Positions 7,322 to 15,605 of a stretch of 64,000 nucleotides of DNA are shown here, piece after piece. The stretch is from Rhodospirillum sp. (GTDB lineage: Bacteria > Pseudomonadota > Alphaproteobacteria > Rhodospirillales > Rhodospirillaceae). The notes below the pieces were generated by a model that was not told the DNA's origin, did not search any database, and saw only the letters and a program-made list of their open reading frames with translations. The translations under genes and the position numbers were made by a program. The number at the start of each line of letters is the position of its first letter. The first letter of the stretch is position 1. The stretch lies in contig JAIOYK010000022.1 in the NCBI GenBank assembly GCA_021741145.1, forward strand, positions 1-64,000, given 5' to 3'.

Positions 7322-7777
7322 ATGACTGTGACCCGTCGCCAGATTCTGGCGTTCGGCGCCGCGACCGCCGCCGTTACCCTCGTGGGCATTCCGGTGTCGA
7401 AGGTTCTGGCCGCCGCCCCCGAGATGGACGCGAAGATCAAGGAATTCACCGGTGGCGCCACCCCGGGCGAGGGCAAATTGACCCTCACCGCCCCGGAAAT
7501 CGCCGAGAATGGCAATACCGTTCCGATTTCCGTGTCCGTCGACAGCCCCATGACCGCCGAGGACCATGTGGTCGCGGTGATGGTTCTAGCCGAGGGCAAT
7601 CCGTCGCCGGGTGTGGCGACCTTCCACTTCACGCCCCTGTCGGGCAAGGCGGAAGCCTCCACCCGCATCCGTCTGGCCAAGACCCAGAACGTGGTCGCGG
7701 TCGCCCGCATGAGCGATGGTTCGGTTTATATGGCAGCCAGTGAAGTCAAGGTGACCATCGGCGGCTGCGGCGGCTGA
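7322..7777 (+). CDS. soxY: SoxY, sulfur-carrier subunit
   Basis: A 151-residue protein exported by the Tat route (T-R-R-Q-I-L-A-F-G-A-A-T). It ends in the diagnostic swinging arm G-G-C-G-G, whose cysteine covalently holds the sulfur intermediates through the whole Sox cycle. The immunoglobulin-like body contains T-V-P-I-S-V-S-V-D-S. The ATG at 7322 is preceded by GGAGAGAAATC. soxZ, its obligatory partner, follows after 25 bases. Confidence 0.95.
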   Translation: MTVTRRQILAFGAATAAVTLVGIPVSKVLAAAPEMDAKIKEFTGGATPGEGKLTLTAPEIAENGNTVPISVSVDSPMTAEDHVVAVMVLAEGNPSPGVATFHFTPLSGKAEASTRIRLAKTQNVVAVARMSDGSVYMAASEVKVTIGGCGG

Positions 7778-7802
7778 TCAACGGTTTAGGGAGAAGAAAG
7801 CA

Positions 7803-8129
7803 ATGGCGAACGTCAAACCTCGCGTGAAAGTGCCCAAGACGGCTAGCAAGGGTGAAATTATCACTCTCAAGACCCTGATCAGCCATGAAATGGAATCCGG
7901 GCAGCGGAAGGATAAGGAAGGAAAACCCATCCCCCGCCAAATCCTGCATACGTTCACATGCGCGTTCAATGGCCAGGACGTCTTTTCCTGCGACATGGAA
8001 CCGTCGATCTCGGCCAACCCCTACCTTGAGTTCGATGCCAAGGTGGAGGAAAGCGGAACCTTCGTCTTCACTTGGCTCGACGACGATGGCTCCACCTATA
8101 CCGCGGAATCCAAGGTCGCCGTGTCGTAA
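7803..8129 (+). CDS. soxZ: SoxZ, partner of the SoxY sulfur carrier
   Basis: A 108-residue protein without its own signal sequence; it is exported piggyback with SoxY. Family features include P-R-V-K-V-P-K-T-A-S-K-G-E, L-I-S-H-x-M-E-S-G-Q-R-K-D and the late E-S-G-T-F-V-F-T-W-x-D. The SoxYZ heterodimer is the periplasmic scaffold on which thiosulfate is oxidised. The ATG at 7803 follows a GGGAGAAGAAAGCA leader. Confidence 0.94.
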   Translation: MANVKPRVKVPKTASKGEIITLKTLISHEMESGQRKDKEGKPIPRQILHTFTCAFNGQDVFSCDMEPSISANPYLEFDAKVEESGTFVFTWLDDDGSTYTAESKVAVS

Positions 8130-8212
8130 GTCGACTTGAAACAGGGTCCGCGCCGTTGACGAAGAGCCGGGTGAACCCGGTCCGGGGCGTGGGACACATG
8201 GGGAGGACCATC

Positions 8213-9103
8213 GTGAGCAAGAATGAAATCAAATGGGGGCTGTCCGTCAGCCTGTTCGGTGTGGGCCTACTGTCCGTCGGCCTGCTGTCCGTGGGCCTGT
8301 CCATCGCCCCGGCCCAGGCCGATCCGGTGGATGACACTCTGGTCATCGATGGCAAGGAGATGATCACCCGGACCGCGGCACCCGAGGGCCATCCCTTCAA
8401 GGAAGTCCTCTCCGGCTGGCTGTTCCGGACCGAGGAGACCCGCGCCCTGGAGGCGGATTCCTTCCAGAATCCGGCCATGTTGGGTGTCGACGAGGGGGCG
8501 GAGATCTGGGAAACGGTGGAGGGAACCGCTGGGAAATCCTGCGCTTCCTGCCATGGGGACGCCGCGGAAAGCATGGCGGGCATCGGTGCCCACTATCCGA
8601 AGTGGGATCCGGAGACCAAACGGCCGGTCAATATGGAGCTGAAGATCAATCAGTGTCGGGAAAAGAACATGGGGGCCGAGGCCTACAAGTTCGACGCGCG
8701 GGAACAGAAGGCCCTGACATCCTTTATCAAGTACCAATCCTTGGGCGATCCGATGTCCATCGACTTGTCCCAAGGGGACATGCGGGCATGGTGGGATAAG
8801 GGTAAGGAGCTGTATTACACCCGCACCGGGCAGCTCAATCTCGCCTGCGGTTCCTGCCACGAAGCCTCCATGGGCAAGATGATCCGGGCCGACCACCTCA
8901 GCCAGGGGCAGGTCAACGGCTTCCCCACCTACCGCCTGAAGCAACAGGGGCTGGTGTCCCTGCATAACCGCTTGCGGGGCTGTATCCGGGACACCCGGGC
9001 GGAGATGCCCAAGGCGTTCTCGGACGACCTGATGGCCATCGAGGTCTATGTGACCTGGCGTGGCACGGGTCTGTCCATGGAAACCCCCGCGGTTCGTCAC
9101 TAG
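8213..9103 (+). CDS. soxA: SoxA, dihaem cytochrome c subunit of SoxXA
   Basis: A 296-residue secreted cytochrome with two CxxCH sites: K-S-C-A-S-C-H-G near residue 105 and L-A-C-G-S-C-H-E near residue 210. The family's persulfidated haem-ligand cysteine lies in R-L-R-G-C-I-R-D. A GTG start at 8213 is preferred because GGGGAGGA sits about six bases upstream; the ATG at 8198 overlaps that ribosome site. The N-terminal hydrophobic signal contains an odd internal repeat, L-L-S-V-G then L-L-S-V-G-L. It catalyses the first step, joining thiosulfate to SoxY. Confidence 0.9.
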   Translation: MSKNEIKWGLSVSLFGVGLLSVGLLSVGLSIAPAQADPVDDTLVIDGKEMITRTAAPEGHPFKEVLSGWLFRTEETRALEADSFQNPAMLGVDEGAEIWETVEGTAGKSCASCHGDAAESMAGIGAHYPKWDPETKRPVNMELKINQCREKNMGAEAYKFDAREQKALTSFIKYQSLGDPMSIDLSQGDMRAWWDKGKELYYTRTGQLNLACGSCHEASMGKMIRADHLSQGQVNGFPTYRLKQQGLVSLHNRLRGCIRDTRAEMPKAFSDDLMAIEVYVTWRGTGLSMETPAVRH

Positions 9104-9114
9104 GGGGTGTCCGT

Positions 9115-9171
9115 TCCGGTCGGCCTTCCCCCTTCCCCCCACCCTTAAGGGGAAAGCCCGACCGGAGTTTT
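9115..9171 (+). terminator. Intrinsic terminator or attenuator between soxA and soxB
   Basis: A perfect 9-bp outer stem (tccggtcgg at 9115-9123, ccgaccgga at 9158-9166) encloses further complementary C-run and G-run sequence and is followed by gtttt. It lies immediately past the soxA stop, in a 171-bp gap before soxB. Partial termination here would make soxXYZA transcripts more abundant than soxBCDF. Confidence 0.65.
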
Positions 9172-9274
9172 CCATTCCATTCTTTCGCTAATCAAGGCGC
9201 CGTCCTGGTCTGGATCGGCGTGAGGGGGCGCCCGTGCCCGCGCCCCATCCTTAACGTCAAGGGAGTGCTTTGGC

Positions 9275-10969
9275 ATGGTTTCAAGACGGGAGTTTCTGGT
9301 GGCCTCGGCGGCGCTGGCGGGGATCGTCGGCACCGGCTTCTCCGGGCGGTGGAACCGGGCCGCGGCCCAACAGGCGCTGACCGAGGACGATCTGCTCGGC
9401 GTCAAGCCCCTGGGCAACGTAACCCTGCTGCATATGACTGACCTCCACGCCCAGCTTATGCCGGTCTATTTCCGGGAGCCGTCGGTGAACCTGGGGGTGG
9501 GTGAGGTCGCGGGTCTGCCGCCCCATGTCACCGGCAAGGCCTTCCTCGACAGATATGGAATCCCGGGAGGATCGCGGAACGCCTATGCGCTCAGTTCCGA
9601 GGACTTCTCCAGCCTAGGCAAGACCTATGGGCGCATGGGCGGGGTCGACCGCATCGCCGCCATCGTCAAGCGGGTGCGGGCCGAGCGTCCGGACGCGACC
9701 CTGTTCCTGGATGGCGGCGACACCTGGCAGGGCAGCTACACGGCCCAGGCCACCCAGGCCGACGACATGGTGGAGATCACCAACGCCCTGGGTATCGACG
9801 CGATGACCGCCCATTGGGAATTCACCTACGGCACGGACCGGGTGAAGGAACTGGTGGATAAGCTGAATTTCCCCTTCCTCTGTGGCAATGTCTTCGACGC
9901 CGAATGGGACGAACCGGCCTTCGAATCCACGGCGCAGTTCGAACGGGGCGGGGTCAAGATCGCGGTGATCGGTCAGGCCTTCCCCTATACCCCGATCGCC
10001 AACCCCCGCTGGATGATGGCCAATTGGACCTTCGGCATCCGCGAGGAGCAGATGCAGGCCAACGTGGACGCCGCCCGGGCCGAGGGCGCGGATGTGGTGG
10101 TGGTGCTCTCCCACAATGGCTTCGACGTGGACCGCAAAATGGCCAGCCGGGTGACGGGCATCGACGTGCTGCTCACCGGCCATACCCACGACGCCTTGCC
10201 CGACGTGGTGAAGGTGGGGAACACCCTGTTGGTGGCCTCGGGCTCGAATGGGAAATTTGTCTCCCGCGTCGACCTGGACGTGGCTGGCGGCAAGGTCAAG
10301 GACTTCAAATTCACCCTGATCCCTGTTTTCTCGGACATTATCGCTCCCGACGCGGATATGGCCGCCCTGGTGACCAGGATCCGCGCGCCCCATGCCGCGG
10401 AGCTGTCCCGGGAGTTGGCCCGGGCCGATACGCTGCTGTACCGACGGGGCAATTTCAACGGCACCTTCGATGACCTGATCTGTGATGCCCTTCTGGCGGA
10501 GCGGGACGCGGAGATCGCTCTCTCGCCAGGGTTCCGCTGGGGCACGTCGATCCTGCCAGGCCAGCCGATCACCGTGGAGGATATCCATAACGCCACGGCC
10601 ATGACCTATCCCGCGGCCTATCGGAACAAGATGACCGGCGAGACCCTGAAGGCGGTTTTGGAGGACGTGGCGGACAACCTGTTCAACCCCGATCCCTACT
10701 ACCAACAGGGCGGCGACATGGTGCGGGTGGGCGGCTTCAAATACGCGATCAACCCCTGGGAGACCATGGGCAACCGTGTCTCGGATATGACCCTGGCCAA
10801 TGGTGAGACCATCGACCCGGGCCGGGAATACGTTGTGGCGGGGTGGGCCTCGGTCAACGAGGGCACCGAGGGGCCACCCATCTGGGACGTGGTCGAAAAC
10901 CACCTGAAGAACAACCCAGTGGTTGGCCCCATGGGCGACACCACGGTGGCCATCAAGGGCCAGGGCTAG
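9275..10969 (+). CDS. soxB: SoxB, thiosulfohydrolase with a dimanganese centre
   Basis: A 564-residue member of the 5'-nucleotidase/metallophosphatase family that hydrolyses sulfate from the S-thiosulfonate on SoxY. A Tat signal is present (S-R-R-E-F-L-V-A-S-A-A-L). Metal motifs appear in order: M-T-D-L-H-A-Q near residue 55, D-G-G-D-T-W-Q-G near 150, A-H-W-E-F near 173, L-S-H-N-G-F near 282 and G-H-T-H-D near 305. A C-terminal nucleotidase-type domain holds F-N-G-T-F-D-D-L near residue 395. Length fits the family. The ATG at 9275 has only a weak upstream G-rich signal. Confidence 0.95.
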   Translation: MVSRREFLVASAALAGIVGTGFSGRWNRAAAQQALTEDDLLGVKPLGNVTLLHMTDLHAQLMPVYFREPSVNLGVGEVAGLPPHVTGKAFLDRYGIPGGSRNAYALSSEDFSSLGKTYGRMGGVDRIAAIVKRVRAERPDATLFLDGGDTWQGSYTAQATQADDMVEITNALGIDAMTAHWEFTYGTDRVKELVDKLNFPFLCGNVFDAEWDEPAFESTAQFERGGVKIAVIGQAFPYTPIANPRWMMANWTFGIREEQMQANVDAARAEGADVVVVLSHNGFDVDRKMASRVTGIDVLLTGHTHDALPDVVKVGNTLLVASGSNGKFVSRVDLDVAGGKVKDFKFTLIPVFSDIIAPDADMAALVTRIRAPHAAELSRELARADTLLYRRGNFNGTFDDLICDALLAERDAEIALSPGFRWGTSILPGQPITVEDIHNATAMTYPAAYRNKMTGETLKAVLEDVADNLFNPDPYYQQGGDMVRVGGFKYAINPWETMGNRVSDMTLANGETIDPGREYVVAGWASVNEGTEGPPIWDVVENHLKNNPVVGPMGDTTVAIKGQG

Positions 10970-10989
10970 TCATGAAAAAAGAGGACGAC

Positions 10990-12312
10990 ATGGCGAAGCA
11001 AGACACATCGCGACCCGCGCGTGCGGCGGGCGCTCCGGACCCCTCCCGCCGAAGCCTTCTGCGTGGCACCCTGGCCGCGGGCGGCGCGGTCGCGGCGGGA
11101 CTGATGGCGGGTCGGGCAAGGGCGGCGGCTCCGGTCACGTCCGTGACCCCCGATCCGTTGATTACCGAGGTCCAGGACTGGAACCGCTACCTGGGCGGTG
11201 GCGTGGATACCGCGCCCTACGGTCTGCCTTCGGAATTCGAGGCCGACGTGGTTCGGCGTAATGTGGCCTGGTTGACGGCGGACACGACCTCTTCGATCAA
11301 CTTCACGCCGCTCCATGCCCTGGACGGTATCATCACCCCCAATGGGGTCTGTTTCGAGCGCCACCACGGGGGCGCCGCGGAGATTGATCCGGCCCAACAT
11401 CGTCTGATGATCCATGGGTTGGTGGACAAGCCCCTGGTCTTCACCATGGCCGACTTGATGCGCTTCCCCCGGGTCAACAGGGTGTTCTTCCTGGAATGCG
11501 CGGCCAATTCGGGGATGGAATGGCGGGGATCGCAGCTCAACGGCTGCCAGTTTACCCATGGCATGATCCACAATGTCATGTACACCGGCGTTCCCCTGCG
11601 CTTGCTGTTGGAGGAAGCGGGGGTCAAGCCTTCGGGCAAATGGATCCTGGCCGAGGGGGCCGATGCGTCGGGCATGACCCGCTCCATCCCCCTGGAGAAG
11701 GCGCTCGACGATTGTCTGGTGGCCTTCAAGATGAACGGCGAAGCCCTGCGCGCCGAACAGGGTTATCCGGTTCGGCTGGTCGTTCCCGGTTGGGAAGGCA
11801 ATATGTGGGTCAAATGGCTGCGTCGGCTCGAGGTCGGCGACAAGCCCTGGCAGCAGCGGGAGGAGACCTCCAAGTACACGGACCTGCTTCCCACCGGCAA
11901 GGCGCGGCGCTTCACCTGGATGATGGACGTGAAGTCGGTGATCACCAACCCCAGTCCCCAAGCCCCCCTGTCCCACGGCAAGGGCCGAACCGTCGTCACC
12001 GGTCTGGCTTGGTCCGGGGCGGGCACCATCAAACGGGTGGATGTGACCCTGGACGGGGGCCGCAATTGGCATGCCGCCCGGATTGACGGTCCCAGTCTCG
12101 ATAAATCCCTGCACCGCTTCTATTACGAATTCGACTGGGATGGGTCGGAGCTGCTGCTCCAGTCCCGGGCCATGGATGAGATGGGGTATGTGCAGCCCAC
12201 CAAGAATGCCTTGCGGACCAGCCGCGGAGAGAATTCGATCTACCACAACAATGGCATCCAGACCTGGCGGGTGCAGGCGGATGGAGTGACCGAAAATGTT
12301 GAAGTTTCCTAA
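10990..12312 (+). CDS. soxC: SoxC, molybdenum subunit of sulfane dehydrogenase
   Basis: A 440-residue sulfite oxidase-family protein. A Tat signal (S-R-R-S-L-L-R-G-T-L-A-A-G-G) is followed by the molybdopterin domain, with the molybdenum-ligand cysteine in F-F-L-E-C-A-A-N-S-G. A C-terminal dimerisation domain holds V-D-V-T-L-D-G-G-R-N-W. With SoxD it oxidises the outer sulfur left on SoxY, a six-electron step. The ATG at 10990 is favoured by AGAGGAC just upstream; an in-frame ATG at 10972 lacks such a site. It overlaps soxD by 17 bases, implying coupled translation. Confidence 0.93.
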   Translation: MAKQDTSRPARAAGAPDPSRRSLLRGTLAAGGAVAAGLMAGRARAAAPVTSVTPDPLITEVQDWNRYLGGGVDTAPYGLPSEFEADVVRRNVAWLTADTTSSINFTPLHALDGIITPNGVCFERHHGGAAEIDPAQHRLMIHGLVDKPLVFTMADLMRFPRVNRVFFLECAANSGMEWRGSQLNGCQFTHGMIHNVMYTGVPLRLLLEEAGVKPSGKWILAEGADASGMTRSIPLEKALDDCLVAFKMNGEALRAEQGYPVRLVVPGWEGNMWVKWLRRLEVGDKPWQQREETSKYTDLLPTGKARRFTWMMDVKSVITNPSPQAPLSHGKGRTVVTGLAWSGAGTIKRVDVTLDGGRNWHAARIDGPSLDKSLHRFYYEFDWDGSELLLQSRAMDEMGYVQPTKNALRTSRGENSIYHNNGIQTWRVQADGVTENVEVS

Positions 12313-13006
12313 GGCCTTTCCCATGGGAGCGGCGACCGCCTTCGCCGTCCTGTTCACCCTGTCCACACCTGTCTTGGCCGCGGAGGGGGCCGGAAAGAGC
12401 GGCATCGAGCGACCGGAGGGGGGCTATGGCCTGGGCCGCGAAGCTCTGCCCGAGGAGATCGACGCCTGGGACATCGATATCCGCCCCGACGGTACGGGCT
12501 TGCCCGAGGGTCGAGGCACGGTGGCGGAGGGCGAGGTGCTTTTCACCGATAACTGCGCCATGTGCCACGGTGACTTTGGCGAGGGCGTGGGCCGGTGGCC
12601 GGTCCTGGCCGGTGGACAGGACACGCTGACCAACGAGCGGCCCGAGAAGACCATCGGCTCGTACTGGCCCTTTTTGTCGACGGTTTACGACTATGTACGC
12701 CGGGCCATGCCTTTTGGCAACGCCAAGTCCCTGACCAATGACAATGTCTATGCCATCACGGCCTATCTGCTCTATTTGAATGATATCGTGACGGACGAGG
12801 ATTTCGAGCTGTCCAAGGCCAACTTCACGGACATTCACTTGCCCAACGAGGCCAACTTCATCGACGATGATCGGTACGAGGAGCCCCATTGGAAGGCGGA
12901 CGCGGCGCCTTGTATGACCGATTGCAAGCCCGACCCGGTCAAGGTGACCATGCGGGCGCGCATCCTGGACGTGACCCCCGATGGGGAGGGGGACGCCATC
13001 GAATAA
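12296..13006 (+). CDS. soxD: SoxD, cytochrome c subunit of sulfane dehydrogenase (single haem site)
   Basis: A 236-residue secreted cytochrome with a signal peptide ending near V-L-A-A-E and one haem site, N-C-A-M-C-H-G, at about residue 86. M-P-F-G-N-A-K may contribute the sixth ligand. Dihaem SoxD proteins such as that of Paracoccus are considerably longer, so this is the short monohaem form. A second cysteine pair, C-M-T-D-C, near residue 205 lacks the following histidine and is not a haem site. It accepts electrons from SoxC. Confidence 0.87.
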   Translation: MLKFPKAFPMGAATAFAVLFTLSTPVLAAEGAGKSGIERPEGGYGLGREALPEEIDAWDIDIRPDGTGLPEGRGTVAEGEVLFTDNCAMCHGDFGEGVGRWPVLAGGQDTLTNERPEKTIGSYWPFLSTVYDYVRRAMPFGNAKSLTNDNVYAITAYLLYLNDIVTDEDFELSKANFTDIHLPNEANFIDDDRYEEPHWKADAAPCMTDCKPDPVKVTMRARILDVTPDGEGDAIE

Positions 13007-13037
13007 TCGCTTTAGGGGAGAAACATGGGGGCAAATC

Positions 13038-14321
13038 ATGACTGAGATCACGCGGCGGACCCTGGGCCGCTGGACCTTGGCGGCCCTGGCCGCGGGGGCG
13101 GTTCGTTCCCGACTCGCCCGGGCGGCGGGCAAGCCCCGAGTGGTTGTATTGGGCGGTGGCGCGGGCGGAGCCTCCGCCGCCCGCCATGTCGCCGAGGTGT
13201 CCCAGGGGGCGGTGGACGTGACCCTGATTGACCGGTCCGCGCGCTATACCTCCTGCTTCTTCTCGAACCACTATCTGGGGGGGCTCCAATCCCTGGAGAC
13301 TTTGGAGCATGATTACGACCGGCTCCAATCCCGCTTCGGCATCAAGAAGATCACGGCTTCCGCCTCGGCCATCGACCGGGACGCCCGGGTGGTGCTCTTG
13401 GAGGGGGGCGAGCGGGTGCCCTATGACCGGTTGATCCTCTCCCCGGGGATCGACATGATCTATGACTCCCTCCCTGGCTATTCGGAGGAGGCGGCCCAAG
13501 TCGCCCCCCACGCCTGGAGGGGGGGCGAGCAACTCCACTTGCTCAAGGCGAAGCTGGATGCGGTGGAGGACGGCCAGACAGTGATTATGGTCCCCCCCCC
13601 CACCCCCTACCGCTGTCCTCCGGCCCCCTATGAGCGGGCCTCGATGATGGCCCATCTGTTCAAGGCCAAGGGGTTTTCCAACACGCGGATCATCATCCTC
13701 GACCCCAAACCCTCCTTCCCCAAGCAACGTCTGTTCGATGAGGGGTGGAGCACCCTCTACCCCGGCATGGTCGAGTGGTATGGACCCGGGGTCCATGGCG
13801 GCGTGACCGGGGTGGACGTCGCCGCGGGCGCGGTGGAAACAGATTTTGATACCTTCCAAGGGGATTTGCTGACCCTGATCCCGGCCCAGCGGGCGGGAGC
13901 CATCGCCCGGGACGCGGGGTTGGCCGACGAGACGGGATTCTGCCCGGTGGAGGCCCATACCATGCGCTCCCCGGTGGATCCGGACCTATACGTCCTGGGG
14001 GATTCCGCCATTGCCGGGGACATGCCAAAGGGCGCCTTCGCCGCCAACAGTCAAGCCCAGGTGGCGGCACTGTCGGTGCTCGCCGACTTGACGGGCATGG
14101 CGTTGCCTCCAGCCAGCTACGCCAACACCTGTTGGAGCCTGATCGAGGAAAACGACGCGGTGAAGGAGGGGGGGCGTTACGCCCCGGAGGAGGGGCGGAT
14201 CACGGCCACCCACCATGTCCTCAGTCAGCCCGGCGAAAGCCCGGAGGTCCGCCGCGCCAACGCCGAGGAAGCCGCGGCTTGGTACGCGGCCATCGTCTCG
14301 GACATGTTCGGTTACGGGTGA
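13038..14321 (+). CDS. soxF: SoxF, FccB-type flavoprotein sulfide dehydrogenase
   Basis: A 427-residue flavoprotein of the sulfide:quinone/flavocytochrome c family. It has a Tat signal (T-R-R-T-L-G-R-W-T-L-A-A-L) and an FAD-binding V-V-V-L-G-G-G-A-G-G near residue 37. A redox cysteine follows in Y-T-S-C-F-F-S-N, another lies in Y-R-C-P-P-A-P-Y, and the FAD-closing motif is Y-V-L-G-D-S-A. SoxF normally pairs with a cytochrome, SoxE, but no soxE-like gene is seen here. The ATG at 13038 follows a GGGGGC leader. It is the last recognised gene of the sox operon. Confidence 0.87.
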   Translation: MTEITRRTLGRWTLAALAAGAVRSRLARAAGKPRVVVLGGGAGGASAARHVAEVSQGAVDVTLIDRSARYTSCFFSNHYLGGLQSLETLEHDYDRLQSRFGIKKITASASAIDRDARVVLLEGGERVPYDRLILSPGIDMIYDSLPGYSEEAAQVAPHAWRGGEQLHLLKAKLDAVEDGQTVIMVPPPTPYRCPPAPYERASMMAHLFKAKGFSNTRIIILDPKPSFPKQRLFDEGWSTLYPGMVEWYGPGVHGGVTGVDVAAGAVETDFDTFQGDLLTLIPAQRAGAIARDAGLADETGFCPVEAHTMRSPVDPDLYVLGDSAIAGDMPKGAFAANSQAQVAALSVLADLTGMALPPASYANTCWSLIEENDAVKEGGRYAPEEGRITATHHVLSQPGESPEVRRANAEEAAAWYAAIVSDMFGYG

Positions 14322-14390
14322 GATTTGCCGTTGTACCGATCCACGGCTATTGCGACACTGAGTTGATGGCCTTGCCCCGAAAAAACTAAA

Positions 14391-14423
14391 AACTGAGGTG
14401 TCCACCAATTTGGAGCAGGGTCA
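14391..14423 (-). mobile_element. Possible IS3-group terminal repeat remnant at the sox locus boundary
   Basis: Read on the minus strand from 14423 the sequence begins TGACCCTGCTCCAAATTGG and continues TGGACACCTCAG. This resembles IS3-group ends, which start TGA and carry a GTGGACAC block. It lies exactly where the sox operon stops and the LacI-type gene ends, and it even supplies that gene's stop codon. No transposase accompanies it. Confidence 0.3.
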
Positions 14424-15461
14424 CTCACCGGGTCCATCATGACACGGACCGGTACTGCCCCTTACGATAAGCCGTAGGGCGAGTTCACGATGAACGTCCT
14501 GGGTCCGCCGTCTGGAGTCCGCCAAGGCGTATTCAGCCGCATAGGTGCCCATCGAGCGCGCTGGCACCTCGAGCGTCGTCAACTCTGGCGTCGTCAACTC
14601 GGCGATTTCCAGGTTGTCGAAGCCCATGACGGAGACGTCTCCAGGAACGTCGATGCCTTCGGCGCGACAATACTTGAGGGCGCCGGCCGCGAGAATATCG
14701 CTGCCGCAGAAGACCGCGGTGGGCCTGCGCGGACGTCGCATCAACTGGCTCATGGCGTGACGACCACTTTCAAGGTCGTATCGCGCTTCGGCGACCGCGA
14801 CGGTGGCGGTATCGTGCCCGAGCCGGTCCAACTCGCCCAGGAACCCATCAATTCTTTCCCGCGCGCGATCATTGTCCTTGGTGACCCCCGCGATCATCGC
14901 GAAGGCGACGTGCCCAAGGTCGTGGAGAAATCTCGCGCCGGCGACGCCACCCTTGACGTTGTCGAAACCGATCGCGGCGCCGCCTTCGTGCGCGCGCGTT
15001 GTGTACGTGAAAACGTGGCCGACGCCAGCACGGTCAAGGAGCGGCATCAGCTTCGGGTTATGGCACGCCCCGACAAGGACGATGGCCTCGACGCCTCGCT
15101 CAATGAGCAGCCGAGCCTGTTTGAGTTCCTTGTCCGCATCGTAATCGGAGGTGTTGATGATGAGCGACACACCTTCTTCCGACAGGCGCGATTCAAGCCC
15201 GTTCACCATGACCGCGTAGATGGCATGGTCGAGCGTCGGGATAATCGCGCCGACAAGGCGTGTTCTGGAGGAGCGCAAGGCCCTGGCGGATCCATTGGGG
15301 ACATACCCAAGCTGCGCGATCGCCTTCAGGACACGCTCGCGTTCACTTTTTCCAACCGTGGGGTTGTCGTTCAGGACGCGCGAGACCGTCGAGATGGAGC
15401 ACTCCGCCAAGCGTGCGACGTCAACGAGCTTTGGAGCGGTTTGATTCGCGGCTTCGGACAC
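14421..15461 (-). CDS. LacI-family transcription regulator of the adjacent sugar/polyol operon
   Basis: A 346-residue LacI/GalR repressor. The N-terminal helix-turn-helix is L-V-D-V-A-R-L-A-E-C-S-I-S-T-V-S-R-V-L-N, followed by the hinge Y-V-P-N-G-S-A-R-A-L. A periplasmic-binding-like effector domain follows, with V-G-A-I-I-P-T-L and V-M-G-F-D-N-L-E. A GTG start at 15461, preceded by GAGAAGG, gives the usual length; an upstream ATG at 15539 would put operator sequence inside the coding region. The gene is divergent from the operon it most likely controls through GAGAAAACG-type operators. Its stop codon overlaps a possible IS end, yet the C-terminus looks complete. Confidence 0.85.
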   Translation of the reverse strand: MSEAANQTAPKLVDVARLAECSISTVSRVLNDNPTVGKSERERVLKAIAQLGYVPNGSARALRSSRTRLVGAIIPTLDHAIYAVMVNGLESRLSEEGVSLIINTSDYDADKELKQARLLIERGVEAIVLVGACHNPKLMPLLDRAGVGHVFTYTTRAHEGGAAIGFDNVKGGVAGARFLHDLGHVAFAMIAGVTKDNDRARERIDGFLGELDRLGHDTATVAVAEARYDLESGRHAMSQLMRRPRRPTAVFCGSDILAAGALKYCRAEGIDVPGDVSVMGFDNLEIAELTTPELTTLEVPARSMGTYAAEYALADSRRRTQDVHRELALRLIVRGSTGPCHDGPGE

Positions 15462-15488
15462 GGTTGAGACCTTCTCAATAAGGGCAAA

Positions 15489-15506
15489 TGAGAAAACGTT
15501 TGCTTG
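15489..15506. promoter_or_regulatory. LacI-type operator near the regulator gene
   Basis: gagaaaacgtttgctt forms an imperfect palindrome sharing GAGAAAACGTTT with the perfect site at 15573. It lies about 30 bases upstream of the regulator's chosen start and probably provides autoregulation and DNA looping with the other site 84 bases away. Confidence 0.65.
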
Positions 15507-15517
15507 ACTATTGTCCA

Positions 15518-15534
15518 GAAAACTAACAGTTTTC
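15518..15534. promoter_or_regulatory. Perfect 7-3-7 palindrome between divergent promoters
   Basis: gaaaactaacagttttc has two fully complementary 7-base arms around taa-type spacing. It sits midway between the two LacI-type operators. It differs from them, so it may be a site for another regulator or part of a promoter for the divergent transcripts. Confidence 0.4.
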
Positions 15535-15572
15535 CTCATCAAGATCAATCTTGTTGACACGAACAAAAAATT

Positions 15573-15592
15573 TTGAGAAAACGTTTTCTCAA
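15573..15592. promoter_or_regulatory. Perfect LacI-type operator upstream of the CoA-transferase gene
   Basis: ttgagaaaacgttttctcaa is a perfect 20-bp palindrome with the central CG typical of LacI/GalR operators. A ttgaca hexamer lies at 15554-15559, so a bound repressor would cover the -10 area of the operon promoter. It ends just ahead of the ribosome site AGGGAGG. Confidence 0.85.
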
Positions 15593-15605
15593 TAGGGAGG
15601 AAAAA

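Noticed and set aside
9614-10903. A 429-codon minus-strand frame opposite soxB
   Set aside because: It is rich in His, Gly and Val from antisense reading of a GC-rich gene and has no family resemblance or start signal.
10966-12405. A 479-codon minus-strand frame opposite soxC
   Set aside because: Antisense shadow of soxC; composition is unlike a protein and no ribosome site is present.
13025-13037. ATG at 13025 as the soxF start
   Set aside because: It is better spaced from AGGGGAG but lies in another frame; the in-frame ATG at 13038 begins the Tat signal.
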